Origin: Thermomicrobiales bacterium
GTDB taxonomy: Bacteria > Chloroflexota > Chloroflexia > Thermomicrobiales > UBA6265
Reading direction: 5' to 3'
Assembly (NCBI GenBank): GCA_023957115.1
Contig: JAMLHN010000005.1
Location: forward strand, 1 to 64,000
Length of the DNA stretch: 64,000 nucleotides
Part shown: positions 27,555 through 36,334 of the stretch, in pieces
How positions within the stretch are numbered: the first letter of the stretch is position 1
How the letters are laid out: the number at the start of each line of letters is the position of its first letter
Program-made: the position numbers and the translations under genes
Notes under the pieces: model-generated
Databases searched by the model: none
What the model was told of the DNA's origin: nothing
The model's input: only the letters and a program-made list of their open reading frames with translations

Positions 27555-29245
27555 CCGCGACCACCCTCGACCCGTTCACGATCGAAATCATCAAAGATGG
27601 GCTCAACGTCATCGGTGACGAGATGTTCGTCTCGCTCCAGCGCACCAGCAAGAGTCCGATCATCTACGAAGTGCTCGACTACTGCTGTGGGATTACCGAC
27701 GAGAAGGGACAGCTGCTTGCCCAGGGGAACGGCGTGGCCGGTTTCCTGGGGACCCTGACCTTTGCGGTCCAATCGGTGCTCGACAAGTTCGGTCCGGAGA
27801 ATCTGAAGCCGGGCGATATCTTCATTACCAACGACCCCTATACCGGGGGCGGAACGCACCTCTCGGATGTCTCGCTGGTCATGCCGATCTTCTACCGGGA
27901 CGAGCTGGTTGCCTTTTCGGCCAACAAGGCGCACTGGACCGAGGTCGGTGGCAAGGACCCTGGGTCCTGGACGACCGATTCGACCGATGTCTTCCAGGAA
28001 GGCTTGCAGTTTCCCTGTGTGCGACTCTTCTCCGCTGGAGAACCGAACGAGGCGCTATTCGATGTCATCGGCGCCAACGTTCGCACGCCCGATATGAGTC
28101 TCGGCGACGCCTGGGCCCAGGTCGCCTCCTGCCGGCTGGCGGGGCTCCGTTTCCAGGACCTTTGCGACAAGCATGGGCTCCCGGCGGTGAAGGAGGCGAT
28201 CGACATCCTGCTCGACTACGGTGAAGCCATGGTCCGGCAGGAACTCGGGAAACTCCCGTCCGGCGTCTACGAAGCCGATGATTGGATCGATGACGATGGC
28301 ATCACTTCGGAGCCACATCATTGCCAGGTCAAGGTGACCGTCACGGCGGACAAGTTCATCGCGGACTTCACCGGTTCCGCGCCACAAACGCAGGGCCCGA
28401 TCAACTGCACCTGGACCGGACTCGTCTCAGCCGTTCGCCTGATCTTCAAAGCGTTGACCGATCCGCATATCCCCGCCAATGAGGGGACTTTCCGGGCGCT
28501 GGAGGTCATCTGTCCTCCCGGTACCGTCCTGACCGCCGAGCGGCCCGCGCCGGTCTCGACATATTGGGAGACGATGATCTTCGCCGCCGATCTGGTCTGG
28601 AAGGCACTGGCGCCCGCGGTGCCCGACCGGCTTTCGGCCGGTCATTTCCTGAGCGTCTGCGGCGATGTCACATTCACGATCCACCCCGATACCGGCAAAC
28701 CTGCCATCCTGGTCGAACCGAACGCGGGTGGCTGGGGCGCCTCCATCGACCAGGACGGCACCAGCGGTCTGGTCTGTGTCGGAGACGGTGAAACGTACAT
28801 TCTTCCCCTCGAAGTTACCGAAGCGATCTACGGTATCCAGGTCGACCGGTACGAGTTCAACCTCGCTCCCGGCGGAGAAGGCAAATATCAGGGCGGCCGC
28901 GGGCTCGTTCGCGACTACCGCATCCTCAGCGATCAGGGGGGCTTCATCACCGCGACCTTCGGACGGCATAAATTCCATCCGTGGGGGGTCGATGGGGGAC
29001 GGAACGGATCGATGAATGCGGTCCAGATCCGCTTCGCGGACGGGCGCGAACCGGTCACGGTGGGCAAGACGGCCCGGTATCCGCTCAAGAAGGGCGATGT
29101 TGCCCGTCTCATTACTGGTTCCGGAGGCGGTTGGGGCGATCCAGCCGCACGTGACAAGGACGCCGTCCGCGCCGATCTGCGCGCGGGATTGATCAGTGCG
29201 GAAACCGCCCGGGACGTGTACGGGTTGACCGGCGAGAAAGCGTGA
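27551..29245 (+). CDS. hyuB: Hydantoinase/oxoprolinase subunit B
   Basis: A 564-residue HyuB. Recognisable blocks are the N-terminal DPFTIEIIKDGLNVIGDEM, RTSKSPIIYE with the family Ser, NDPYTGGGTHLSD (metal and substrate region), FTGSAPQTQGPIN, AGGWGASIDQDG and GSGGGWGDP near the end. It forms the hydrolase partner of HyuA. Its ATG overlaps the hyuA stop (ATGA), and its own TGA overlaps the GTG of the next gene, so three proteins are translated from one message. Substrate (hydantoin, 5-oxoproline or another lactam) is not decidable from sequence. Confidence 0.92.
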   Translation: MTATTLDPFTIEIIKDGLNVIGDEMFVSLQRTSKSPIIYEVLDYCCGITDEKGQLLAQGNGVAGFLGTLTFAVQSVLDKFGPENLKPGDIFITNDPYTGGGTHLSDVSLVMPIFYRDELVAFSANKAHWTEVGGKDPGSWTTDSTDVFQEGLQFPCVRLFSAGEPNEALFDVIGANVRTPDMSLGDAWAQVASCRLAGLRFQDLCDKHGLPAVKEAIDILLDYGEAMVRQELGKLPSGVYEADDWIDDDGITSEPHHCQVKVTVTADKFIADFTGSAPQTQGPINCTWTGLVSAVRLIFKALTDPHIPANEGTFRALEVICPPGTVLTAERPAPVSTYWETMIFAADLVWKALAPAVPDRLSAGHFLSVCGDVTFTIHPDTGKPAILVEPNAGGWGASIDQDGTSGLVCVGDGETYILPLEVTEAIYGIQVDRYEFNLAPGGEGKYQGGRGLVRDYRILSDQGGFITATFGRHKFHPWGVDGGRNGSMNAVQIRFADGREPVTVGKTARYPLKKGDVARLITGSGGGWGDPAARDKDAVRADLRAGLISAETARDVYGLTGEKA

Positions 29246-30180
29246 CGACGATGGCGATCGATCTCAATCCCTATTTCCGCAAGCTGATCCTGGTTGCAAC
29301 CCATAACCCCGTGGTGGCGAAGATCGTCAACGCCTATGGGATGCGGCTCGGCGCATCCCGTTTCGTTGCCGGCGAGTCGTTCGATGAATGCGCGCCGAAG
29401 TTGCAGCAGCTCAATCGGGACGGTTTCAAATGCAACACCACCATTCTTGGCGAAGCGATCACCGATCGCGCGCTCGCCAATCAGGTGACCGACGACTACA
29501 TCAGCATTCTCGATCGAATCGAGCGGGATGGGATCGAGTGCAATCTGGCGGTCAAGCTCACCCAGATGGGACTCAATATCGATGAGGAGCTGGCCTACGC
29601 CAATATCGAGCGGCTCGTTCGGCACGCGTGGGCGAAGGGTAACTTCGTCCGCATCGATATGGAGGACTCGCCGCTGGTCGATGTCACGTTGCGTATCTAC
29701 ACGCGTCTGCGCGACGCGGGATACGACAATGTCGGTACCGTGCTCCAGTCGTACCTCTATCGCACGGGGGACGATTATGAGGGGTTGATCCCGTATCGAC
29801 CCAATCTGCGGATCGTGAAGGGAGCCTATCTCGAACCGCCAACTGTCGCCTATCCCAGTAAATCCGATGTCGATGCCCGGTACCTCATTCTGACCAAGGA
29901 CATGCTGGCCCACAACGTCTATACCGGTATCGCCACCCATGACACCAAGATCATCGATGCGGTCATCGAGTACGCAAACCGCAACGGCATCTCCCGCGAC
30001 ACGTTCGAGTTCCAGATGCTCTATGGAATCGCCACCAACTTGCAGAAAGACCTCGTCGCGCGTGGGTACACGGTTCTGATCGCAACCCCGCACGGTCCGC
30101 AGTGGTACTTCTACCTCATGCGCCGTCTCGCCGAACGCCCGGCAAATGTCTTGTTCTTCCTGAAGAACCTCTTCCGTTGA
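29242..30180 (+). CDS. Proline dehydrogenase (monofunctional, FAD-dependent)
   Basis: A 312-residue TIM-barrel PRODH of the small bacterial type. It oxidises L-proline to pyrroline-5-carboxylate and passes electrons to the respiratory chain. Seen: LAVKLTQMGL, VRIDMEDSPLVD, TVLQSYLYRT, LRIVKGAYLE, ATHDTKII, and the C-terminal YLMRRLAERPAN, whose paired Arg residues hold the substrate carboxylate. The usual Arg of the LYGIR block is Ala (LYGIATN), a deviation worth noting. It starts with GTG overlapping the hyuB stop, and an ATG 9 nt inside is an alternative. Operon context suggests feeding of proline-like products into glutamate. Confidence 0.88.
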   Translation: MTTMAIDLNPYFRKLILVATHNPVVAKIVNAYGMRLGASRFVAGESFDECAPKLQQLNRDGFKCNTTILGEAITDRALANQVTDDYISILDRIERDGIECNLAVKLTQMGLNIDEELAYANIERLVRHAWAKGNFVRIDMEDSPLVDVTLRIYTRLRDAGYDNVGTVLQSYLYRTGDDYEGLIPYRPNLRIVKGAYLEPPTVAYPSKSDVDARYLILTKDMLAHNVYTGIATHDTKIIDAVIEYANRNGISRDTFEFQMLYGIATNLQKDLVARGYTVLIATPHGPQWYFYLMRRLAERPANVLFFLKNLFR

Positions 30181-30284
30181 CCTCCGAAGCCGGTTGGGAC
30201 GGCCCCTGTTCGGATGAATTGCACCGGCATCCGGGCGTTGGGACACCAGGGTAACCACAGGGAGTTGCCCCTACCGGTTGGTGG
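30181..30284. other. Short convergent gap with a GGGTAAC/GTTGCCC hairpin
   Basis: GGGTAACCACAGGGAGTTGCCC (in two arms, 30249-30255 and 30264-30270) can fold with one wobble pair. No gene and no T-run are seen, so termination here is uncertain. Confidence 0.3.
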
Positions 30285-31370
30285 TCACGCGACGCGGAGG
30301 TTGTCGATCGCGGCGAAGTCCCAGGCGATGCCGATTCCGGGATCGCTTGGGGCGATGGCGTAACCGCCGGTGATTTCCATGCCGTGTGTGATGAGGCGGC
30401 CGAGCTGCGGGATGTGCTCGACATAGAGCGCGTTTGGAATGGCGGCGGCCAGACTGACGTGTAGCTCCATCAGGAAATGCGGCGCGACCTTGACGTTGAA
30501 CGATTCGGCGAGATGCGCGGTCTTGAGCCAAGGCGTGATTCCGCCGATACGCGCGACATCGACTTGCACGATGCTGCACGCGCCCGACGCCAGATACTCA
30601 CGAAAATGGCTCAGCGAATAGATGCTCTCGCCGACCGCGACCGGAATGCTGGTCGAACGGGCAAGCTCGACATGACCGCTCATATCCTCGGCCGGCATCG
30701 GTTCCTCGAACCAGTAGAGATTCAGCGGTTCGAAGAGATGCGCGCGCCGCTTGGCTTCGGCATGGGTAAATGACTGGTTCGCATCGACCATCAGATCGAT
30801 ATCGGGACCGATCGCGTCGCGCACGGCGGTCAACCGCGCGAGGTCTTCCATCGGGTTTGGTTTCCCGACCTTGACCTTTACCCCGGGCCATCCTCGGTTC
30901 ACCGACTTCTTCGCCTCCGCGACGATGACGTCGATGTCCATGTTCAGCCAACCGCCTTCGGTGTCGTAGAGTGGCACGCGCTCGCGGTAGCCGCCGGCAA
31001 GGAGCCAGAGCGGTTGCCCCGCATCCTTGCATCGGAGATCCCAGAGCGCGGTATCGACCGCGGTCAACGCCAGGCTCGTGATCGCGCCGACGACGGTGCC
31101 GTGGGTTGCCCAGAAGAGCTTGCTCCACAAGCCTTCGACCTGTCGCGCGTCTTCACCGATCAGCCGGTGCAGCAAATCCTCCCGCAGCAGTGAAACGATG
31201 GCGCGGCCACCGGTGCCGATGGTGTAGCTGTATCCGGTGCCAGTCAACCCATTGTCGGTCTCGATCTGGACAAAGATGGTCTCCTGTTTGGTGAATTGCT
31301 GGATGGCGTCGAAGCGGACCACTTCCGGTTCTAGATCGACGAGGAATGCCTCGGCGCGAACGATTTTCAT
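30285..31370 (-). CDS. Enolase superfamily (mandelate racemase/muconate lactonizing) enzyme
   Basis: A 361-residue enolase-superfamily protein. The N-terminal capping domain is followed by a beta-barrel with the general-base motif VKVKVG (K-x-K), metal ligands Asp in VDANQS, Glu in FEEPM and Glu in VGESIY, and a His in APHFLMELH. This places it nearer the mandelate racemase subgroup, whose members commonly dehydrate sugar acids, than the MLE subgroup. GGAG 8 nt upstream fixes the start at 31370. The start overlaps the stop of the AOR gene (ATGA). With an AOR and a sugar ABC system in the same divergon, an aldonate dehydratase role is likely but unproven. Confidence 0.88.
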   Translation of the reverse strand: MKIVRAEAFLVDLEPEVVRFDAIQQFTKQETIFVQIETDNGLTGTGYSYTIGTGGRAIVSLLREDLLHRLIGEDARQVEGLWSKLFWATHGTVVGAITSLALTAVDTALWDLRCKDAGQPLWLLAGGYRERVPLYDTEGGWLNMDIDVIVAEAKKSVNRGWPGVKVKVGKPNPMEDLARLTAVRDAIGPDIDLMVDANQSFTHAEAKRRAHLFEPLNLYWFEEPMPAEDMSGHVELARSTSIPVAVGESIYSLSHFREYLASGACSIVQVDVARIGGITPWLKTAHLAESFNVKVAPHFLMELHVSLAAAIPNALYVEHIPQLGRLITHGMEITGGYAIAPSDPGIGIAWDFAAIDNLRVA

Positions 31371-33301
31371 TCTGCTGCTCCAGTCGGTGCGAGGACATCG
31401 GGCGCGAGGTACCCCTCGTCCACCGTCCATTCGAGATGATGGGTGACGAGTGTTTCGTAGATCGGGCGTGCCCGATCGTCCCATCCCATCATGCGGTACC
31501 AGGTTTTGATTGCCCGCGTGAACGCATCACGGTCGATACGATGCCCGGCCCAGATACCGGAATCGATCGGATCGTTGAAGAACCGGTCCGGCAGCGTGTC
31601 CGCTTCCGGACCGATGCCTTCCCGCAGGTTGTAGAGATGCATGAGCTGGATACGACGCTCGCCAATCCGCATGATCTCGTAGTTCGATGTGTTCCAGCCG
31701 GTGACTGCCGTCAGCATGGCCGCCATTTGCTCGAAGCTGAGCAGCCGTACCGGCGCGATCGCGAAGATGCAGAAATCGAGCGCATCGGCCGCCGACCAGA
31801 GCGTGTTCAGGGCGGTGTAGTTGCGCACCTTTTGCGGCGAGATTTCGTCCATCGGCATCCGCTCGAAGATACCGAGCGTGCGCGAGTTCTCCAGTGCATG
31901 GCTCCAGCCCGCTTCATCGAAATCCCAGTCGTGTTCGGCAATATCGAAACGCGGTCCGATCGGCGCGGTCGCATATCCGAACGCCAGGCCGGTCTGCGTG
32001 CGCGGTTCGAACGGAACCAGCTCGAGCCCTTTCACCTGCATCGCGTAATCGGGCGCGCCATTGCCCAGTTGGTCCGCGGCCCGTTTGCTTCCTTCCGCGA
32101 GGAGGTCACCGACTCCCGCGCGATGACCAATCGCCTCGATCAACTCCAGAACACCAGCTGTGTCTCCGAATCCGGGGACGTCGTGGGCGATCTCCGGTGA
32201 AAGCAATCCCCGCTCGCGACACTCCATCGCCATCGCGATCGTGAAGCCGAGCGAGGTCGGGTCCATACCCAGCTCGTTGCAGCGGATGTTGGCCGCCAGC
32301 ACCGTATCGAGCTCGGTCGTCCCGATGACCGGTCCCATGGAACCGGTGATCTCTTGATGGATCCCCCCGGAACGGGGATCGAATCGGTCGTCATCACCCG
32401 CGCCAAAACGCTTGATGCAATCGTTTGGGCATCCGGGACAGGGAGATTCACCCGCGTACCGGCGCATGAACCGGTCGGGATCGTAGGCGCTGGCAGCGGC
32501 GAACGCACTGATGGAGTAGTTCTCCGCCGCGATCGCGGTATCGCCGGTCATCAAATGCACCCAGGCGGCAAAACCGGGCGGTTCGAGCTGCCATCGGGTC
32601 AGATCGTTGACGCGTACCCGATCGGCGTAATAACGGGTGAGCTCGTCGCAACGATCGGGATCCGCAACCGGGGGAAGCGATCCCCCGCGAATCACGATGG
32701 CTTTCAGCCGTTTCGAACCGGCGACTGCCCCCATACCCATGCGGGCCGCCTGGTGATTGCGGTCGGACACGATGCTCGCGAACCGGACCAGCCGCTCACC
32801 GGCGGGGCCGATGGCGGCGACATGCGCGTCCGCGCCATATCGTTCGCGCAACGCCTCGGTGACCGTGCCGGTCGTGGCTCCCCAAAGCGATTCTGCCGGT
32901 TGGAGCGAGACGGCGCCATCGTCGATGACGAGCACGACCGGCTCCGATGCTCGTCCACGAATCACGATGGCGTCGGCGCCGCTTCGCTTGAGCGCGATCG
33001 CGAACGGTCCTTCGCAGCGGGTCTCGCCGATGCCTCTGGTGAGGGGACTCTTGCCCGCCACCGTAAAGCGGGCCAACCCCGCATACGGATGCCCTGCCAC
33101 AACACTCGACGTAACGATAAGGAGATTCCGCGGATCGAAGGCATCGATGCCGGCTGGCGTTTCCCGAAGCAGGAGCTCGGTTGCCAGCAATCCACCTCCG
33201 GCATAGGTGCGCCACCAGCGGTCGTCGCGTGTTTCGTGGGCGGTCGCGCCTGTCGACAGGTCGATGCGCAGTAACCGGCCGCTATATCCGTATCGCTCCA
33301 C
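31367..33301 (-). CDS. Aldehyde:ferredoxin oxidoreductase family protein (W/Mo pterin enzyme)
   Basis: About 644 residues, the size of AOR-family enzymes. The N-terminal domain (about 10-210) opens GYSGRLLRIDLSTG with YAGGGLLATELL, and RFTVAGKSPLTRG follows. SPCPGCPNDCIKRF (near 300) gives the C-x2-C-x3-C set, and ALDFCIF the distal fourth Cys, of a 4Fe-4S cluster. The enzyme oxidises aldehydes to acids using a tungsto- or molybdopterin. The GTG at 33301 is chosen because GGAG lies 8 nt upstream and the family N-terminus begins there. It sits between the genes for a sugar-binding protein and an enolase-superfamily enzyme, an unusual setting for an AOR. The preferred metal cannot be told. Confidence 0.9.
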   Translation of the reverse strand: MERYGYSGRLLRIDLSTGATAHETRDDRWWRTYAGGGLLATELLLRETPAGIDAFDPRNLLIVTSSVVAGHPYAGLARFTVAGKSPLTRGIGETRCEGPFAIALKRSGADAIVIRGRASEPVVLVIDDGAVSLQPAESLWGATTGTVTEALRERYGADAHVAAIGPAGERLVRFASIVSDRNHQAARMGMGAVAGSKRLKAIVIRGGSLPPVADPDRCDELTRYYADRVRVNDLTRWQLEPPGFAAWVHLMTGDTAIAAENYSISAFAAASAYDPDRFMRRYAGESPCPGCPNDCIKRFGAGDDDRFDPRSGGIHQEITGSMGPVIGTTELDTVLAANIRCNELGMDPTSLGFTIAMAMECRERGLLSPEIAHDVPGFGDTAGVLELIEAIGHRAGVGDLLAEGSKRAADQLGNGAPDYAMQVKGLELVPFEPRTQTGLAFGYATAPIGPRFDIAEHDWDFDEAGWSHALENSRTLGIFERMPMDEISPQKVRNYTALNTLWSAADALDFCIFAIAPVRLLSFEQMAAMLTAVTGWNTSNYEIMRIGERRIQLMHLYNLREGIGPEADTLPDRFFNDPIDSGIWAGHRIDRDAFTRAIKTWYRMMGWDDRARPIYETLVTHHLEWTVDEGYLAPDVLAPTGAAE

Positions 33302-33375
33302 GATGAATGCTCCGGATTCGCAAACGGCGGCGGCCCGGTGGCCGCCGCCGCTGGGCAGGTCAGTCGCTCGTGAGA

Positions 33376-34434
33376 CTACTCGCAGTCCATGTAGTTCTCG
33401 GCGAAGGATGTCTGGATACCGTCCGTGATCTCCTTGAGATTGTCGGCGTAGGTGTCGACCGTCGTCTCGTCGATCAGGAAGGTGCCCGAGTCGATGAGAA
33501 ACGGCGAATCGGCATTCATCTGGCAGCTGTGACGCAGCTGATCCAGCGCCCAACCGGCGATGTAGGCCTGGCCGTACGGGTTCTGGGCCATAGTGCCGAC
33601 CAGATAGCCTTCGCGAATTGCATCGAGCACGATCGGGTCATCGTCGATACCGACCATCTTGATTCGCTTGTCGCCAAGGTTGCGCAGCGCGGTGGCGGCA
33701 ACGGTCGAAGGAACGTACGCGGTCGAGACGATACCGTCGATCTCGCTCGCCGATGCGGCCAACAGGGCGTTGATCTTGTTGTCGGCCTCTTCCTGGCTAT
33801 CGATGTCGGCCAGGTGCTGCATCAGGGTGACCGCCCCGTCGGTCTCGGCCACGGCTTGCTCGACCGCCGCCATGCGAAGCTGCGTGTTCGGATCGACCAG
33901 GAATCCGGTCAGGTGAACGATGGTGCCTTCGCCGCCCATCGACTCGATCAGTGACTTGGTGGCCAGGTAGGCGGAATTGGCGACATCGGTTGCGATGCAG
34001 AACTGCGCCTGCGATGGCTCCGATGTGCACCCGCCGACGAGCACGGTCGGGATGTTCTCATCCATCAGCTCTTCGACGGTGCTGTTGGTGCCGTTGGCAT
34101 CGCCGGGGAAGATGGCAAACGCGTTGTAGCCCTGCGCCTGCAGTGTCGAAATGAGCTCGTTCTGCGCGTCGAGTGTCCATTCCGTCGGCGACTTGAAGGT
34201 GCTGTCACCGAACCCGAAAGCCGCCTGCGAATCCGCGATTGCTCCCTCCATTGGGGCGAAGTACGGATGTGGTCCTCCTGGAACCACGGCGACTGTGGTC
34301 TCCGAGTCGTCATGTTCCACTGCGGGTGCGGCTTCCTGGCGCGCGTCCTGGGCGAACGCCGAGGTCGCCATACCAACTACGAGCAGGAACGCGATCACCA
34401 GGCTCGCGTACCGATTCAATCCCTTGACGTTCAT
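33376..34434 (-). CDS. Sugar ABC transporter substrate-binding protein
   Basis: A 352-residue periplasmic-binding-protein type I (ribose/xylose-like) receptor. It has a Sec signal peptide with core LVIAFLLVVGMATSAFA and probable cleavage before QDARQ. There is no lipobox Cys, so it is not an ordinary lipoprotein. The mature part has AVVPGGPHPYFAPM, AFAIFPGDANGTN, IPTVLVGGC, DGIVSTAYVPSTVAA and MVGIDDDP, the alternating strands of this fold. GGAGGAG lies 7 nt before the ATG. It is the first gene of the leftward operon with AOR and the enolase-superfamily enzyme, and divergent from its permease and ATPase genes. Ligand unknown. Confidence 0.88.
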   Translation of the reverse strand: MNVKGLNRYASLVIAFLLVVGMATSAFAQDARQEAAPAVEHDDSETTVAVVPGGPHPYFAPMEGAIADSQAAFGFGDSTFKSPTEWTLDAQNELISTLQAQGYNAFAIFPGDANGTNSTVEELMDENIPTVLVGGCTSEPSQAQFCIATDVANSAYLATKSLIESMGGEGTIVHLTGFLVDPNTQLRMAAVEQAVAETDGAVTLMQHLADIDSQEEADNKINALLAASASEIDGIVSTAYVPSTVAATALRNLGDKRIKMVGIDDDPIVLDAIREGYLVGTMAQNPYGQAYIAGWALDQLRHSCQMNADSPFLIDSGTFLIDETTVDTYADNLKEITDGIQTSFAENYMDCE

Positions 34435-34534
34435 CCGTTGCTCCTCCTCATCGAAGCGCTCCGCCCAATGGCGGCAACCCAAGAGCGACCGGCCATCCTG
34501 CTCATGCAGGCGCGTACATGTATTTGACGGTCGT

Positions 34535-34551
34535 TCGTATGCTGTATACGA
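34535..34551. promoter_or_regulatory. Candidate GntR operator
   Basis: TCGTAT-GCTGT-ATACGA is a perfect 6-bp inverted repeat in the 155-bp gap between the sugar-binding-protein gene and the divergent gntR gene, matching the GTAT/ATAC half-site style of FadR/FCD-type GntR regulators. A further ATACG half-site lies at 34560-34564. Confidence 0.55.
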
Positions 34552-34589
34552 TATATCCCATACGTTGAACACGCAAACAGGATCGGGTC

Positions 34590-35333
34590 ATGGCGGCCGA
34601 CCGGTCGACGACGAGCGAAATCAATCTGCGTCTCGGTGATGAGCTCTTCGCCCGATTCGTACCTCCATCGACTGAATCGTTCCCCAGCGTGGCGGAGACG
34701 GTCTATGACCAGCTCTGGCGCCGGATCGTCAATCGCGAGTTCCGTCCGGGCGACCGGCTGGTCGAGGACGCGCTGGCGAATGAGCTCGGCACGAGTCGCA
34801 CGCCGGTACGTGAGGCGCTTTTGCGACTCGGCCAGACCGGTTTGGTGCAGGTCAGCAGCCGCAAGGGCTTTTCGGTTCCGGTCATCACCCCGGACGACGT
34901 GGTCGAGCTCTACGATTTGCGGGCGGCCCTGGAAACCTATGCGATCCGGCGGGCGACACCGCTGATCTCCGATGAAGAAATCGAGATGCATCGCAACTCG
35001 CAGGAAGCCGTCTTGCGACAATCGGAGGAGCGTGACACGGCCACCGCCGAGGCGTTTTTTCGCGCCGACCTGGCATTGCATTCCGTGCTCCATTCGTTGG
35101 GCGGGAATGCGCGCAGCGCGCGCATCCTCTCGGAAGTGATGGGGCAGCTCAGCCTGATCAGCATGCGGGCCTCGCTCATTCCGGAGCGGAATCAGCTTGC
35201 AATTGCCGAGCATCATGTGATTCTCGATGCGCTTGCGGCGCGCGACCCGGAGACGGCGGCGGAGGCCATGGCAGCACATATCGAAGCGGTGAAGACGCGG
35301 TCGCTGGCCGACCTGGAAGGAGGCGTTCGTTGA
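34590..35333 (+). CDS. GntR family regulator, FCD (FadR) subfamily
   Basis: 247 residues. The winged-helix DNA-binding domain (about 30-105) contains VYDQLWRRIVNREFRPGDRL, the recognition helix LGTSRTPVREAL and wing GLVQVSSRKGFSV. An FCD ligand domain (about 115-240) has ELYDLRAALE, then FRADLALHSVL and EHHVILDALAARD supplying metal-binding Asp and His residues. FCD regulators usually sense carboxylates or sugar acids. It heads the rightward operon of two permeases and an ATPase and faces the sugar-binding protein/AOR operon, so it most likely represses both. The next gene starts inside its stop codon. Confidence 0.9.
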   Translation: MAADRSTTSEINLRLGDELFARFVPPSTESFPSVAETVYDQLWRRIVNREFRPGDRLVEDALANELGTSRTPVREALLRLGQTGLVQVSSRKGFSVPVITPDDVVELYDLRAALETYAIRRATPLISDEEIEMHRNSQEAVLRQSEERDTATAEAFFRADLALHSVLHSLGGNARSARILSEVMGQLSLISMRASLIPERNQLAIAEHHVILDALAARDPETAAEAMAAHIEAVKTRSLADLEGGVR

Positions 35334-36334
35334 ATCTCGCCTTGCGAATGCTCGATCGGACCGGGTTGCTCGCGGTCATCGTCGTCTTCTGGGCGATCTT
35401 CGTCGTCTTTGCCGATGGGTTTCTGAATCGGGTCACCATCTTCGGGCTTAGTCGAACCGTTGCCGTCACCGCGGTCATCGGTCTGTCGCAGATGGTGGTG
35501 CTGGGGATCGGCCAGATGAATCTGGCGGTCGGCGCCATCGGCGGGATGATCGGGGTTTTTACCGGTTGGCTGATGCAAAGTGTCGGTTTGCCCGTCTGGG
35601 CCGCGGTCATCGTTGCGCTGCTCTTTGCCGCCTTCGTCGGCTGGGTCAACGGCATCATCATCACCAAGACCGGGATCAACTCGTTCATCGTGACGCTCGG
35701 TATGGCGAGCGTGATTACCGGGCTGGTCTTCATCCTGACCAAGGCCGAGGCGTTTCGCGATCTCCCCGACGCGTATACGTCGTTCGGCAAGGTGCCTTGG
35801 GTCGAACTCGGCTGGTTGGAGCTTTCTCCGCTCATCTTCATTGCCGTCGCGATTGCGATCGTGATGGCGTTGGTCTACAAGCGAACGACGTTTGGACGCT
35901 GGATGCTGGCCACCGGCGCAAACCCGCGGGCGGCGGAGCTTTCCGGCGTGCCGGTCAATTTCGTTGTTCAAGCCACCCACGCGCTCTCCGGATTACTGGC
36001 CGGAGCGGCCGGAATCATGATCGTCTCCCGGTTGGGCTCAGCCCTGCCGAGTATCGGCGAGAACTGGCTCCTGCCCTCGTTCGCCGCGCCGATCGTCGGT
36101 GGCACGTTGCTGAGCGGTGGAGCCGTTGCGGTCTTTGGAACGTTGCTCGGCGCGCTCTTGATCGAAAGCGTCTCGGTCGGCTTGACGTTGATGAACGTGC
36201 CGAGTTTCTGGATTCAGCTCTTCATCGGCCTGGTGTTGCTGCTGGCGGTGTTGATCGACCGGGCGCGCACGGTTGCGGTGGCGCGCGGGCAACGTGGTGT
36301 CCGGCAGACGCCGGCGGGAGCGACATCCGGATGA
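35330..36334 (+). CDS. Sugar ABC transporter permease 1 (RbsC/AraH type)
   Basis: A 334-residue integral membrane permease with about 8-10 hydrophobic segments, including LLAVIVVFWAIFVVFADGFL, FIAVAIAIVMALVY and LFIGLVLLLAVLI. The family loop GRWMLATGANPRAAELSGV and the WLLPSFAAPIVGGTLLSGG block are typical. It starts with TTG overlapping the gntR stop (TTGA), with GGAGG 6 nt upstream. It probably pairs with the next permease as a heterodimer carrying the sugar delivered by the 33376-34434 binding protein. Confidence 0.9.
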   Translation: MNLALRMLDRTGLLAVIVVFWAIFVVFADGFLNRVTIFGLSRTVAVTAVIGLSQMVVLGIGQMNLAVGAIGGMIGVFTGWLMQSVGLPVWAAVIVALLFAAFVGWVNGIIITKTGINSFIVTLGMASVITGLVFILTKAEAFRDLPDAYTSFGKVPWVELGWLELSPLIFIAVAIAIVMALVYKRTTFGRWMLATGANPRAAELSGVPVNFVVQATHALSGLLAGAAGIMIVSRLGSALPSIGENWLLPSFAAPIVGGTLLSGGAVAVFGTLLGALLIESVSVGLTLMNVPSFWIQLFIGLVLLLAVLIDRARTVAVARGQRGVRQTPAGATSG

